Assembly: GCA_905221605.1 (NCBI GenBank)
Contig: CAJNDS010002128.1
Location: 629,001-655,146 of the forward strand
Length of the DNA stretch: 26,146 nucleotides
Source: Symbiodinium natans
Lineage: Eukaryota > Sar > Dinophyceae > Suessiales > Symbiodiniaceae
Direction of reading: 5' to 3'
Positions 16,350-24,985 of this stretch are shown here, piece by piece (within the stretch, counting starts at the first letter, position 1; every line of letters begins with the position of its first letter). The notes beneath the pieces were generated by a model, which was not told the origin of the DNA, made no database searches, and was given only the letters and a program-made list of their open reading frames with translations. The translations under genes were made by a program, and so were the position numbers.

Positions 16350-17045
16350 TCAAGAACGGGCTTCGTTGCAAGTCAGCAGCTGCTCAAAGAGTGGCAGATT
16401 GTCATCCACGCACTTCTTCGCCAGGGCGCTGTCAACTTGAGGGTACGTCGGCGGCGACCGAGGTCTTGCCATCCATCCGTTGCTGGAAACCACGGTGTCG
16501 AGCCAGCCCTCGAAATGCTCCAAATCCAGCCATGACGATGGTATCTTGTTCGGCTCCCAATGCAGTAGCGCCGGAGAGAAGTCGACGCCAATGTGATCGC
16601 AAAGATCTCGCAGACGCGACTCTGGTTCCGCCAGGAGTTCCCCAGCATCGATGACTAGAACGTTGCGCGAAGCTTCTTTCAGCCTTTTGGCGGCCCTGAC
16701 CATGGGCTCGTAAGAAGTGTCGGCAATGATGATGTCATCTGTGAATCCTTCAGGGTTGGCATCTTGCGAAAGGGCCTTCAAGTAGGACGGGATCATCTGA
16801 AATGGGTGCCGCACAAGAAACGCATGATGAGCCGCTGGAAACTCGGCCAGAAGCTGCTCAAACTGCGCGTCTGAGAAGTGGCAAGGCATATCCTTGACGA
16901 CCTGCAACGACTGTCCTTCCTTCGTGTAGTACACGCCTTCCTTGATGTTGTCGAAGATCCTTTGGAAGGAGGGCGGGTCGGGCATCCGCGTCTTGTCTAG
17001 GAATCCAATGTCACTCTGCCATGGGATCATGAACGGCTCCAGTAC
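16350..17045 (-). CDS. Sulfotransferase-like P-loop family domain, 5' exon not found
   Basis: The minus-strand frame is open from 17132 to the TGA at 16350 (260 codons). By family resemblance it is a sulfotransferase-like protein of the group sometimes named 'branched-chain-aminotransferase-like' in eukaryotes. Features, numbered from Met at 17132: VLEPF at 30-34, as in the segment after the P-loop; VVKDMPCHF at 78-86; FLVRHPFQMIPSY at 105-117, whose Arg108 and Ser116 sit where this fold binds the 3'-phosphate of the sulfate donor PAPS; LVIDAGELLAEPESRLRDLC at 159-178; and a normal C-terminal end. The PAPS-binding P-loop (S-x-P-R-S type) should lie just upstream and is absent. Residues 1-29 resemble no family sequence and include heptamer-like DNA, so they are probably intron read-through. 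An acceptor-like CCACCCAG ends at 17046, making 17045 a likely exon start. I see no matching upstream exon, so this is either the last exon of a split gene or a truncated copy. Substrate unknown. Confidence 0.75.
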   Translation of the reverse strand, partial: VLEPFMIPWQSDIGFLDKTRMPDPPSFQRIFDNIKEGVYYTKEGQSLQVVKDMPCHFSDAQFEQLLAEFPAAHHAFLVRHPFQMIPSYLKALSQDANPEGFTDDIIIADTSYEPMVRAAKRLKEASRNVLVIDAGELLAEPESRLRDLCDHIGVDFSPALLHWEPNKIPSSWLDLEHFEGWLDTVVSSNGWMARPRSPPTYPQVDSALAKKCVDDNLPLFEQLLTCNEARS

Positions 17046-18015
17046 CTGGGTGGCTTTAGGGCTTTTGGCTTCATATACCTTAAATAGGAACGATCGTAGT
17101 CGTAGTATGTGGCATGGACCCTTAGGCATCACGTGGCAATTCCTTTTGGTTCTGTCTACGACAAAGTTTTGTGCTTTTGTTCAAATTTTGGTGTTAGCAA
17201 ATTTGCTAAGGTTTAAACCCTAAAGCCTAAATCCTCCAGTCTGCCTTCATTTCTACGAGACAGTGAGAGTGGTCTTTGGTGGTCTTACGTTTAGGGTTGA
17301 GGGTTCGGGTTTAGGGTTGCGGTGCTTCCGGAGTCTTGACTGGGCCAGGCGCTCTCTTTAAGACTACGAGCCGAAATGTTTTCCTGAGCATGTGACTTCA
17401 CGAAGTCGGTGAGCGCGGGTTCTAGGCCGGAAGGTCTGCAGCTGTGGCGCTGGCCTCTGGGTGCTGCGCTTGCGTGTATCTTGTAGTGGAGGCACGTGGT
17501 TACTGAGGAGTTCACAGCCTTGCCCTTTGGATTTGCCGGGCCGGCGCCTGCGCAGCCATCGAAGTTGCGGCGAGTTAGATGTTCTTGTCGTTTGTGCTAC
17601 CTGAAGCTGAGAGGCTCTCACCATGCGGGACGCACTGCCTGCGGCTGTTTTGACTTGGGTAAAGAATTACTTTTCGCGAGTCGTTACTGAGTCGGTCCTC
17701 TTCGAAGGTTAGGCATGTGGCCACCGCTTTCTTGCCGGTTTGCCAAGCTGCACAATGTACTCTTTGTGCCGGCCACGTCGTGCTTGCAGACTGGGACAAC
17801 GTGGGACAACGTGGGGAAATCATGCGCGTTCTTAATCATTGCAGAATGTACGTTTTTTCGGAGTCTTGGTGACCTGACAACGTACGAGCTTTCGGAAAAT
17901 TTGGATCGGCTCGAAACTATGGCTGCGTCTCGTAGATGAATGACAGAATTGGGGTTTATTCGCAAGATTCGAGCCAGCTCGAAATTTTTTGATCTTCACG
18001 AATTGGGGCACACTA
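17046..18015. other. Unique sequence upstream of the sulfotransferase-like exon
   Basis: If the gene is intact this should contain an intron and the P-loop exon on the minus strand, but none of the minus-strand frames (17291-17515, 17364-17624, 17575-17823, 17684-17965) shows the expected P-R-S motif. Heptamers end near 17330. A small direct repeat, GGGACAACGT, occurs twice at about 17793-17812. No dinoflagellate spliced-leader relic was seen. Confidence 0.4.
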
Positions 18016-18490
18016 CTTACGATTTGTCATTTCGTGATGTATTCCATAATAAAAACTAACAGGGATGCTGCTTGCGATTTGCGATTTTGGGACATATTCT
18101 TTCAACAGCAAATTAAAGTAATTTACTTGGACGCTGCTTGCGATTTGTCATTTTCTCAATTATTCAACACAAAAAAAGAGATGTTGCTTGCGATCTGTGA
18201 TTTGGGGACATATTCTTTCAGCAACAACTAACGGGTGCTTCAAAACAAACTAAGGGTGAGCTGCTTTTGATTTGTCATTTATATCCTACTCTATAACACA
18301 TCCAAAGGGACATTCTGCTTGCACTTGGATTTTGAGACATATTTGTTAGCAAAAAGCTAAAGGATGCTTCACAACAGCTACGGGGAACACTGCTTGTGAT
18401 TTGTCATTTCACGATCAATTCTGTCAGAAACCCTAAAGGGGGGGGGTACTACTCGCGAATTGTGATTTTGGGACACATTCGTTCGACAAA
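18016..18490 (+). repeat. Alternating two-part satellite, about 125-bp period
   Basis: Two related subunits alternate. Type 1 (CTTGCGATTTGTCATTT) starts near 18016, 18137, 18264 and 18393. Type 2 (CTTGCGATTTGTGATTTTGG, then GACATATTC) starts near 18071, 18187, 18318 and 18452. Like subunits are 116-134 bp apart, and neighbours are 50-77 bp apart. The linkers carry AACAAACTAA(A)GGG-like words. This is a dimeric higher-order repeat, four dimers long. Shorter relatives (GCGATTTGAGAATTGT, GTGATTTGAGAATTGT) occur near 19005 and 19050. No coding potential is evident. Confidence 0.85.
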
Positions 18491-19096
18491 AAAGAAGGGG
18501 GGCGCGAGCCAATGACCAGCCCTTTCACAATCTCCTGCAATGGCACCTAAGACCACGCCGACTCGCCCATGTGTTGATCATGCTGTTGTATACAGACTTG
18601 GCTACCTGGAGCATGGCAAGTTTGCCAGCAATCGTCTGCCAAGCACCAAGACACACCAAGACCTAACTATGCAAAACACTCCTCCGAGCAGAACTTGGAG
18701 CTGAGCGGGCGCAACTTGTTCCACGCTGTCCTGCAAAAGCTGTCAACTTTGAAGCCGGCGTTGGAGTTTCGTATCGCGCCATACGCGGGAACAGCGCCAT
18801 AAGCCTGTTGAAATCTAAGAGACCAACAGCGTGGGCGCAGAGCTCAGGGGTCAATTCCACTCCCTGTGACCTGGGGTAATATCTCAAATTCGAACACGGC
18901 CTGACAAGCGATAAACACCTGACGCCTGACGTTGAAATCGACATGACAAGCGTGGCGCTGCCTACAGTGCTGAGTCATCCAGCCTTCTTGCTTTGGAGCA
19001 GTCAGTGATTTGAGAATTGTTGTTTAACGCCCGGCGCCAACATCATTCGCGATTTGAGAATTGTCGTGAGTAATGTTTCACCTGTTTTAGTGTAGG
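18491..19096. other. Unique sequence with short open frames, no gene called
   Basis: A 54-codon plus-strand frame at 18540-18704 (MAPKTTPTRPCVDHAVVYRL...) has ordinary protein composition, but no domain or supporting context. A 93-codon minus-strand frame at 18663-18944 is likewise unrecognised. Either could be exon or chance. Confidence 0.25.
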
Positions 19097-19112
19097 CCCC
19101 CCCCCCCCCCCC
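19097..19112. repeat. Run of 16 C
   Basis: A homopolymer of 16 C residues directly before the AT-rich tandem repeat; an error-prone position for sequencing. Confidence 0.95.
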
Positions 19113-19199
19113 AGAACAGTAGAAGCTGTTTTTGTCCTTGTTTACACCGTTTAGAGATTTTAAACGGTTTCAATAGAGAGGAGTTTATACAAACTGGAA

Positions 19200-19510
19200 A
19201 ATTTTAAAGAGATGATTTTTATGAATTTCAAAGGGATCCATATGAATTTAAGAGGGATGAGTTTATATGAGTTTAGAAGGGATCCATATGAATGTAAAAG
19301 GGATGAGTTTATGTGAGTTTAAAGGGGGTCCATATATGAATTGAAAAGGGATGAGTTTATATGAATGTCAAATGGATCCGTCTGAGTTTATGTGAATTTA
19401 AGAGGGGTCCATATGAATTCAAAAGGGATGAGTTTGTATGAATTAAAAGGGATCCGTCTGACTTTCAAAGTGATGAGTGTGTAATATGATTTTAAAAGGG
19501 ATCCATCTGA
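19200..19510 (+). repeat. AT-rich tandem repeat, about 46-bp period
   Basis: Two half-units alternate: GATGAGTTTATATGAATTTA and GATCCATATGAATTTAAAAG, each about 23 bp. GATGA(G) words fall near 19211, 19256, 19302, 19350, 19427 and 19472 (45-48 bp apart, with one 77-bp gap where a unit has drifted to TCTGAGTTTATGTG). Most second half-units contain GGATCC. This is a local satellite, unrelated in sequence to the one at 18016-18490 but sharing the alternating two-part design. Confidence 0.9.
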
Positions 19511-19512
19511 TT

Positions 19513-20070
19513 TGTTGACACCCAGGGCCCGCGGCCAGGACAGTAAAGCGGGTCCCCAAACACTGCCTCGTAAACCCCGTTGTCAAGACAATTTTTGATA
19601 TGGCGTTTTAAAGGGGAATTAGTTGGTTTCGGCTTTGTTGGGATTCCGGGTTTTTGAGGTCTTGGAAACGAGGCCTGCCTTTCGACTCAAAAGCCCGGCC
19701 TTTAAGCCAGGAGGCCAGGGCATCGAAATCCAGAGCCCCGGGCCCTGGGCCAGGACATGATAGCGGGCCCCGAAACAATGTCCGGCATTCGAGGTTAGTC
19801 TGGCCCCTGGACCACCCCTTTGCCGGATTGATCAAGACAATGTTTTTTTCTGGTTTTTCATAAAGCAATTCTTGAATTCGTGTCAGTCGGGATGTCGGGT
19901 TTTTGGAAAGGTTGCCTTGAAGATTCAAAGTCCCGGCCTCCAAGCCAAGAGGCCAGGACATCGGTTTCAAGCTTGCTTCTAAACAAGCCCGGCTTCGGGA
20001 ACGTTTCGACTTTAAAGCGGGTTCCGGTCTGTACCCCCAAGCAGTCAGGGTGTCCTGAATCTCCCAGCAT
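19513..20070 (-). repeat. Diverged tandem duplication, 215-250 bp period
   Basis: Matched landmarks: CCAGGACAGTAAAGCGGGTC at 19535 and CCAGGACATGATAGCGGGCC at 19750; TCAAGACAAT near 19583 and 19832; GGGATTCCGGGTTTTT at 19640 and GGGATGTCGGGTTTTT at 19889; CCCGGCC ... AAGCCAGGAGGCCAGGGCAT at 19694 and its match at 19932. A partial third copy (AAAGCGGGTTCCGG) follows near 20010. On the minus strand both copies read D-x-L-A-S-W-L-x-G-R-x-F-E-S, in frames open for 120 and 130 codons (19608-19970 and 19858-20250). A degenerate coding repeat is therefore possible, but no family is recognised. Confidence 0.7.
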
Positions 20071-20126
20071 TCCCAGCCAAATTGACTCTATACCCACGAA
20101 ACCTACTTTGTAGGGTTGCGCCGCGC

Positions 20127-20186
20127 CGTCGTCGTCGTCGTCGTCATCGTCGTCGCGGCCATGGTGGCGGTGGTGGCGGCGGCGGT
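20127..20186. repeat. GTC and GGTGGC trinucleotide repeats
   Basis: GTC repeats at about 20127-20155 and GGT/GGC repeats at 20162-20186. On the minus strand the GTC block reads poly-Asp and extends the frame of the preceding duplication. Confidence 0.9.
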
Positions 20187-20189
20187 CAC

Positions 20190-21620
20190 AAGGCACAGTA
20201 GACTTTGTGAAGTCCCGCAACTTGTAGCTTTTGAAATGGTTTGCGGTCAACAGACCTCAGCTTCCACAAGCAACACGTAAACCAGTTTGGAAAAGCGGAA
20301 TTCCAAGCGCCAAGAACAAATATGGTACGCAATAGTATTCCAATAGCACCAGGGCTCAGACTCCAAAAAGTACACTGCAAAGTGCAAACTCGCAAGCGTG
20401 ACGATCATCCAGTCCTGCCTCTGTGTGCCTCAAGATCCATAAGGGTAAGGGATCAACGCATGTAGCACGAGCATCGGAATGTCGGTTTGGAAGGCGCTAA
20501 TTTGGTCCGCTTCTGCAGGTGGCAACCTCTCTGATATTTGCACGTTGTTAAGAGGCGACTGTGAGGTCTTCGCGTCCCTGCCTTGAGCCGCACATGCCTA
20601 CTTGAAACTCATTCGGGAGAAACGAGCAGGCAACCCGAACCACAGGAATGACGTTGCACGAACCACGCGGAAACCGCACATTATGAAGTTGTTGGCCTCG
20701 TAACTTTCTTCGTTGCAACTTCAGCAACAGCTTCCAAAAACGCACTGCCGACAGATTCCAGAAATGCACTGAAGCGCGAACCCGACATGCTTCTGATTGG
20801 ACACTCGAAGCATGCGTGCGCAGACTGGGCTAAGGTCCCCGCATGTCCATCACCTCGTGGCCTTTGCGAGCAACTTGCACAGATCTCCTGGCCGAAGGTC
20901 CTTAGTGGTGCATTTGCTGATCGCAGTAGACCTGAACCATTACGCGGCTTGCAAGCCGAAGCGCTGTGACACCGCCTGGCATGTTAAGTCTTGGTCGCAG
21001 CAGCACAGAAATGTTGGCGAGGAAAGAAGTGGCGAGTAGATTGAACACATGCTTTACGGGGGGCTGAGGTGTGGGGAATGCGCGCCCAAACAAAGCCCTG
21101 TCCACTGCGCTCACGGGCTGCTTATTGACGTATATTAACGTTATCTATCCCGGCTAATTATTTGAGACGCAGCAAAGTGAACAGCAATGCCACCAACATA
21201 AATTTGAAAATACGGACTTTCACAGTCACATGTACCATCAGGAAATGACAAAACAAATGCCGGCGGCAATTGGTGCAAGCCATGACACGCAGGCAGCCCA
21301 GCCTGCACGAGCTGGCAAAAACCAATGCGATTGCGGGGTGACATCCTGGCGACGCTGGCTTCTTTTTCCCCACACAGCTCGCAGTGCATAGATCAGCCTC
21401 GCGCTGGGTGCTTCGGCCGTCATCGAGGCCGATCTTCTTCCAAGCGCATTGGTGGAGCGCGGGCACCCGACGTGAAGCCTTGCAGGCACCTGGCAGTTCC
21501 GTCTTAATCTCTGCTTCTCTCCCATTCCTGGAAGCTGAGCTTTCGGGTTTGTTGAGGGTGCCCGCCACACATGAAGGAAATCCTCCAAGGCATCGTAACT
21601 AGACGGGGTGGCCCCTTGTT
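20190..21620. other. 1.4 kb unique sequence, several short frames, no recognisable gene
   Basis: Free of telomere-like tracts and low-complexity repeats. Overlapping frames of 60-136 codons are open on both strands (for example minus 21158-21568 and 21238-21636, plus 20797-21039). None shows a motif, signal peptide or domain I recognise, and mutual overlap in several frames argues that most are chance. An intron-containing gene is possible. Confidence 0.35.
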
Positions 21621-22248
21621 TATCGAACAACCCCAAGCCCTATAAGCCCTAAAAGCCCTGGTTAAACCCTAAACCCACACCCTAAATCCTTTGCATTTCC
21701 TGTTGTTCTCACTGTTTCTCTCCTATACATCTTTGCTGACTGCTGTCTTTCTTTTGCTTACATGCCTACGTCTCTGTGTCTGTGTGTGTGCCGACATCAA
21801 ATAAGTGCCCCGGCCGGTGGACTCAAGCCTGGCTTCACCTGGTGACTTTCTGCTTTGACTCATTCACGCTTTCTCACTCTTTCTTGCCGCAATAGTTTAG
21901 GTAAACAACAGAAGAGAATGCCAGCTGATACGTAAAGGTCCATGCCACATAGTAGCATAAAGGTATTATGGCCCCAAAAGGTATTGCGGCCCCAAGTCTA
22001 CCCTTAGGCTCAAAACAGCGCAAAAACCTCATACAATAAGGCCTTTGGGCCCGATGAACCCTAAAACAAGAGTTCTTGAAGCGTTGGGGTTAGGGTTCCT
22101 TGATTCACATCTGATCCCCAAGGTACGGTGGTTGTGTTGGGAAGCTCGGCCATGGACCTCAAGAGAGCCGTGCTCAGAGCTCGTGGGTGGGACCAGAGGA
22201 AGACCACGGTCCCAGCCGCTGCGGCACAGGCCATCTTGACTGCAGTTT
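21621..22248. other. Island boundary and mixed sequence, no gene seen
   Basis: C-strand heptamers reappear at about 21630-21690, followed by a pyrimidine-rich stretch with TCTCTGTGTCTGTGTGTGTG at about 21770-21789 and unique sequence. The word AAAGGTATT(A/G)(T/C)GGCCCCAA occurs twice, near 21959 and 21978. No gene recognised. Confidence 0.45.
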
Positions 22249-22324
22249 GGGGGTTTAGGTTTTAGGGCTAGGGTTTAGGGTTTAGGGTCTAGGGTCCTAG
22301 GGTTTAGGGTTCAGGGTTTACGGT
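22249..22324 (+). repeat. TTTAGGG array with TCTAGGG units
   Basis: About ten irregular G-strand units, including TCTAGGG and TCCTAGGG. Confidence 0.85.
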
Positions 22325-22616
22325 TCTGAAGGGCGGGGGGGCGTTCCGAACACTTCCCACTTCTCCCTAAGGCTCCCTAAGCTTCCCTTCTTTTCCCTAG
22401 GTATCCAAACCCTGAAGCCAAAACCCGGAACCCGAAACCCTAAACTCTACACCCTAAACCCTTAAGAGCCTTACAAATGACCCCTAAACAGTACCCATGA
22501 ACCCCCCCCCCCTCCCTTAAGGACCCAAAAACTGACGAATTCCTCGGAAGACGTGAGCCGCTCAACTTGCCATACTCGTCGCACCAATCATGCTCAGAGT
22601 CTGAGGGCCATGTGAC
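22325..22616. other. Mixed non-coding stretch
   Basis: Decayed C-strand words at about 22405-22470, a C run at 22503-22512 and unique sequence. No gene seen. Confidence 0.45.
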
Positions 22617-22708
22617 CACCTAAACCCTAAACCCTAAACCCTAAACCCTAAACCCTAAACCCTAAACCCTAAACCCTAAACCCTAAACCCTAAACCCTAA
22701 ACCCTAAG
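22617..22708 (-). repeat. CCCTAAA array
   Basis: Twelve to thirteen essentially perfect C-strand units. Confidence 0.97.
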
Positions 22709-22799
22709 AGGCCTTGATGGCTTCCTGAAGGTTTTGGGGATGGGGCTGGGGCGACTCTGCGGCTTTATGGGGCTCGGGGTCTTGGATTTCGGGCCTCCG

Positions 22800-22924
22800 G
22801 GGTTTAGTGTTTAGGGTTTAGGGTTAGGGTTTTGGGTTTGGAGTTTAGGGTTGAGGGTTAGGGCTTGAGTTTAGGTTTTAGGGTTTGGGGTTTAGCCAGT
22901 ATAGGGTTTATAGGGTTTAGGGCT
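22800..22924 (+). repeat. Irregular TTTAGGG tract
   Basis: G-strand words with insertions and TTGAGGG/TTTGGG variants. It faces the C-strand array ending at 22708. Confidence 0.8.
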
Positions 22925-23070
22925 CAGGCTGTGAGATATCCTTATCCGTGGGTCCACCGAGTCTGCACCCTCTTGGGTAGACCCTGGCTTGAGTGTGGAA
23001 TTAGGGTTTATGGTTTAGGGTTTGAGGGTTAAGAGGAGGCAGTGTGTGGGCGCTATATGGCACTTCAACG

Positions 23071-23120
23071 ACTTAACCCTAAACCCTAAAGCCTAAACCC
23101 TAAACCCTACACCCTAAACC
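23071..23120 (-). repeat. CCCTAAA array
   Basis: Seven C-strand units with CCTACA and GCCTAAA variants. Confidence 0.85.
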
Positions 23121-23221
23121 CCAAGCCCCTCTGTGCTCAGGGGCGAAGGGTTTGAAGGCTTTAGGGGGGCTTGGGGTTTAGCAGCTCTCGGGTTGAGGGG
23201 TCTACATGCTTGTCCCTTTAA

Positions 23222-23300
23222 ATCCTAAACCCTAGACCCAAGACCCTAGACCCTAAACCCTAAACCCTAAACCCTAGACCCTAAACCCTAAACCCTAAAG
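23222..23300 (-). repeat. CCCTAAA/CCCTAGA array
   Basis: About eleven C-strand units with several CCCTAGA units and one CCCAAGA. Confidence 0.9.
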
Positions 23301-23756
23301 GGATCAAGTTTGGGACCAGTTTTGCTCAAGCGCGCCTCTTGCGGTGGAGAGGCAGACTCCCCCCGCTGTAGGGCCAGAGATCTCATAGCCGACGGCTTAC
23401 CCCTAAAGCCCTGAACCCCTAACAACACGGTTGCCCGAAACCCTAAACCCTAAACCCTAAACCCGGCAGAGGCTCTAATGTGAAGTGCTGCATGGGATAG
23501 GGAGTCCGCACGATCCCATTGAGTCTCTGGGTGCAGTGGCCGGGTGCCACGAAAAGTTTGTGGGTTCTCCAAATGACGGTCCCCCTTTTGGTTGTCTCTT
23601 TAGGGTTTAGGGTTTGGGGTTTGGGGTTTGGGGTTTAGGGTTTAGGGTCTAGGGACAGGCATTTCAGAGAGCCCGGTTGGTTGAAAATCGCCAAAAGAAG
23701 GTGGAAACCGCCACTGTGGGGTGGCAATGCAGCCGACAGGCCGAATCATAACACGC
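23301..23756. other. Spacer with two short heptamer arrays
   Basis: Short C-strand array at about 23438-23463 and short G-strand array (TTTAGGG/TTTGGGG) at about 23600-23652, otherwise unique sequence. No gene seen. Confidence 0.55.
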
Positions 23757-23872
23757 ACCCTAAACCCTAAACCGGAAGCCCTAAACCCTAAACCTGAAGC
23801 CGTAAACCCTAAACCCTAAACCCTCAACCCTCAACCCTAAACCCTAAAACCCTACACCCTGAATCCTAAACA
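23757..23872 (-). repeat. CCCTAAA array with variants
   Basis: About sixteen C-strand units with CCGGAAG, CCTGAAG, CCCTCAA and extra-A variants. Confidence 0.9.
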
Positions 23873-24117
23873 GTGAACCCTATCAGAGCTATGAGCAATG
23901 CACCGTACCCTACAGGGCTTTGGAGTCTACAGGGTTTAGGGTTTGGTAGGTTTTCATGGCGGCGGACAACAAAAGGTCCTGCGAGAAGCTCGCGAATGCC
24001 TTTCACTACCGCAAAAAAGCTGAAGTATTTCTGTCCAGGGAATATACTTGTGACCCAGAGCATTCAGTAATTACTGAGTCCCTCTTTTGGCACTAAAAGT
24101 ATCTACAAAACAGGGTT
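23873..24117. other. Unique spacer
   Basis: Frames of 65 codons are open on both strands over the same interval, without recognisable domains. No gene called. Confidence 0.35.
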
Positions 24118-24157
24118 CACACACACAGTGTCACACACACACACACACACACACTGT
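24118..24157. repeat. CA microsatellite
   Basis: CA repeats interrupted once by GTGT, immediately before the C-strand heptamer array. Confidence 0.95.
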
Positions 24158-24160
24158 ACC

Positions 24161-24460
24161 CCTAAGCCCGAAACCCTAAACCCTAAACCCTGAACCCTAA
24201 ACCCTAAACCCTAAACCCTAAACCCTAAACCCCAAACTCTACACCCTGGAAGTGGAGAGAGTTCAGGGTTCAGGGTCTCGGGTACGGGGTCTAGGGCTTC
24301 AACACTTCCAGGACTGCGAATTTGGGGTTTAGGGTTCAGGGTTTGGGTTTAGGGTTTAGGGTTTAGGGTTTAGGGTTTAGGGTTTAGGGTTTAGGGTTTA
24401 GGGTTTAGGGTTTAGGGTTTAGGGTTTAGGGTTTAGGGTTTAGGGTTCAGGGTTTGGGTA
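24161..24460. repeat. Fold-back: CCCTAAA array, 10-bp inverted repeat, TTTAGGG array
   Basis: C-strand heptamers fill 24161-24244 and near-perfect G-strand heptamers fill 24321-24460. In the gap, CCTGGAAGTG at 24245-24254 and CACTTCCAGG at 24303-24312 are exact reverse complements sitting just inside the two arrays, in the positions expected if the whole unit is one long inverted repeat. Confidence 0.9.
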
Positions 24461-24799
24461 GCGTTCAAGCATTCCCTCTGCCCTCGAGGGGCAAGATTGC
24501 AGGATAGGTTTCAGGAGACGGCTGTTGAAGATGTGATGCCCTAAGCCCTACCTGGAGCCCCCAAAGTAGTTAAAATGTAACCCTAAACCCAAAAAGAATA
24601 CGACCGCTTTTTTTACGCACTTTGTTTAGGTAAGTCCTAACCTAAACCAAAAAACCCTAAAACCCTGGCCCTAGTGCCGCGAGAGCTTCGGCAAGCTTGA
24701 AGACACTTTTGAAACGACGTCGCAGCGGGCCAGCGCCCGGCCCTCAGCCGCAAGCTCAGATGAAGCCGTGGTCCTTCTTGGCTGAGTTATAACACTACT
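24461..24799. other. Unique sequence, no gene seen
   Basis: Contains isolated C-strand words near 24575-24665 and GC-rich unique sequence at 24670-24780. No open frame with recognisable content. Confidence 0.45.
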
Positions 24800-24848
24800 T
24801 TAGGGTTCAGGGTTTAGGGTTTAGGGTTTAGGGTTTAGGGTTTAGGGT
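24800..24848 (+). repeat. TTTAGGG array
   Basis: Seven G-strand units, ending 17 bp before element A copy 2. Confidence 0.93.
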
Positions 24849-24864
24849 GAGTTATCATCACCCT

Positions 24865-24985
24865 ACTTGGAGGTCCATGGTACTTCGTAAGTGTACTTGT
24901 AACCCAATCGGAACCCTATTAGGGTGCTTAAGGGGCTTATATGTGGGTCATAGCTGCACTTATCATGGGCCACTAAGGAACCTGA
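24865..24985. repeat. MITE-like inverted-repeat element A, copy 2
   Basis: About 121 bp, starting ACTTGGAGGTCCATGGTACT and ending CCTGAACCTCCAAGT. The interior TTAGGGTGCTTAAGGGGCTT and CATAGCTGCACTTAT line up with copy 1 (3837-3979). Terminal inverted repeats are clear; there is no coding capacity. The frame at 24847-25062 runs straight through it and is not a gene. Confidence 0.75.

Noticed and set aside
17046-18015. Relict dinoflagellate spliced leader marking a retrogene
   Set aside because: No stretch resembling CCATTTTGGCTCAAG in either orientation was found.
18016-18490. CRISPR-like array or tRNA cluster
   Set aside because: Repeats diverge and alternate in two types with uneven spacing, which fits a satellite; no tRNA fold or conserved TTC-G box pattern was seen.
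17133-21620. Upstream P-loop exon of the sulfotransferase-like gene
   Set aside because: I looked for a minus-strand S-x-P-R-S-type motif and found none by eye; a short exon could still have been missed.
20241-21636. Several 60-136-codon genes in the unique stretch
   Set aside because: Frames overlap on both strands, lack recognisable domains, and their number is what GC-balanced random sequence would give.
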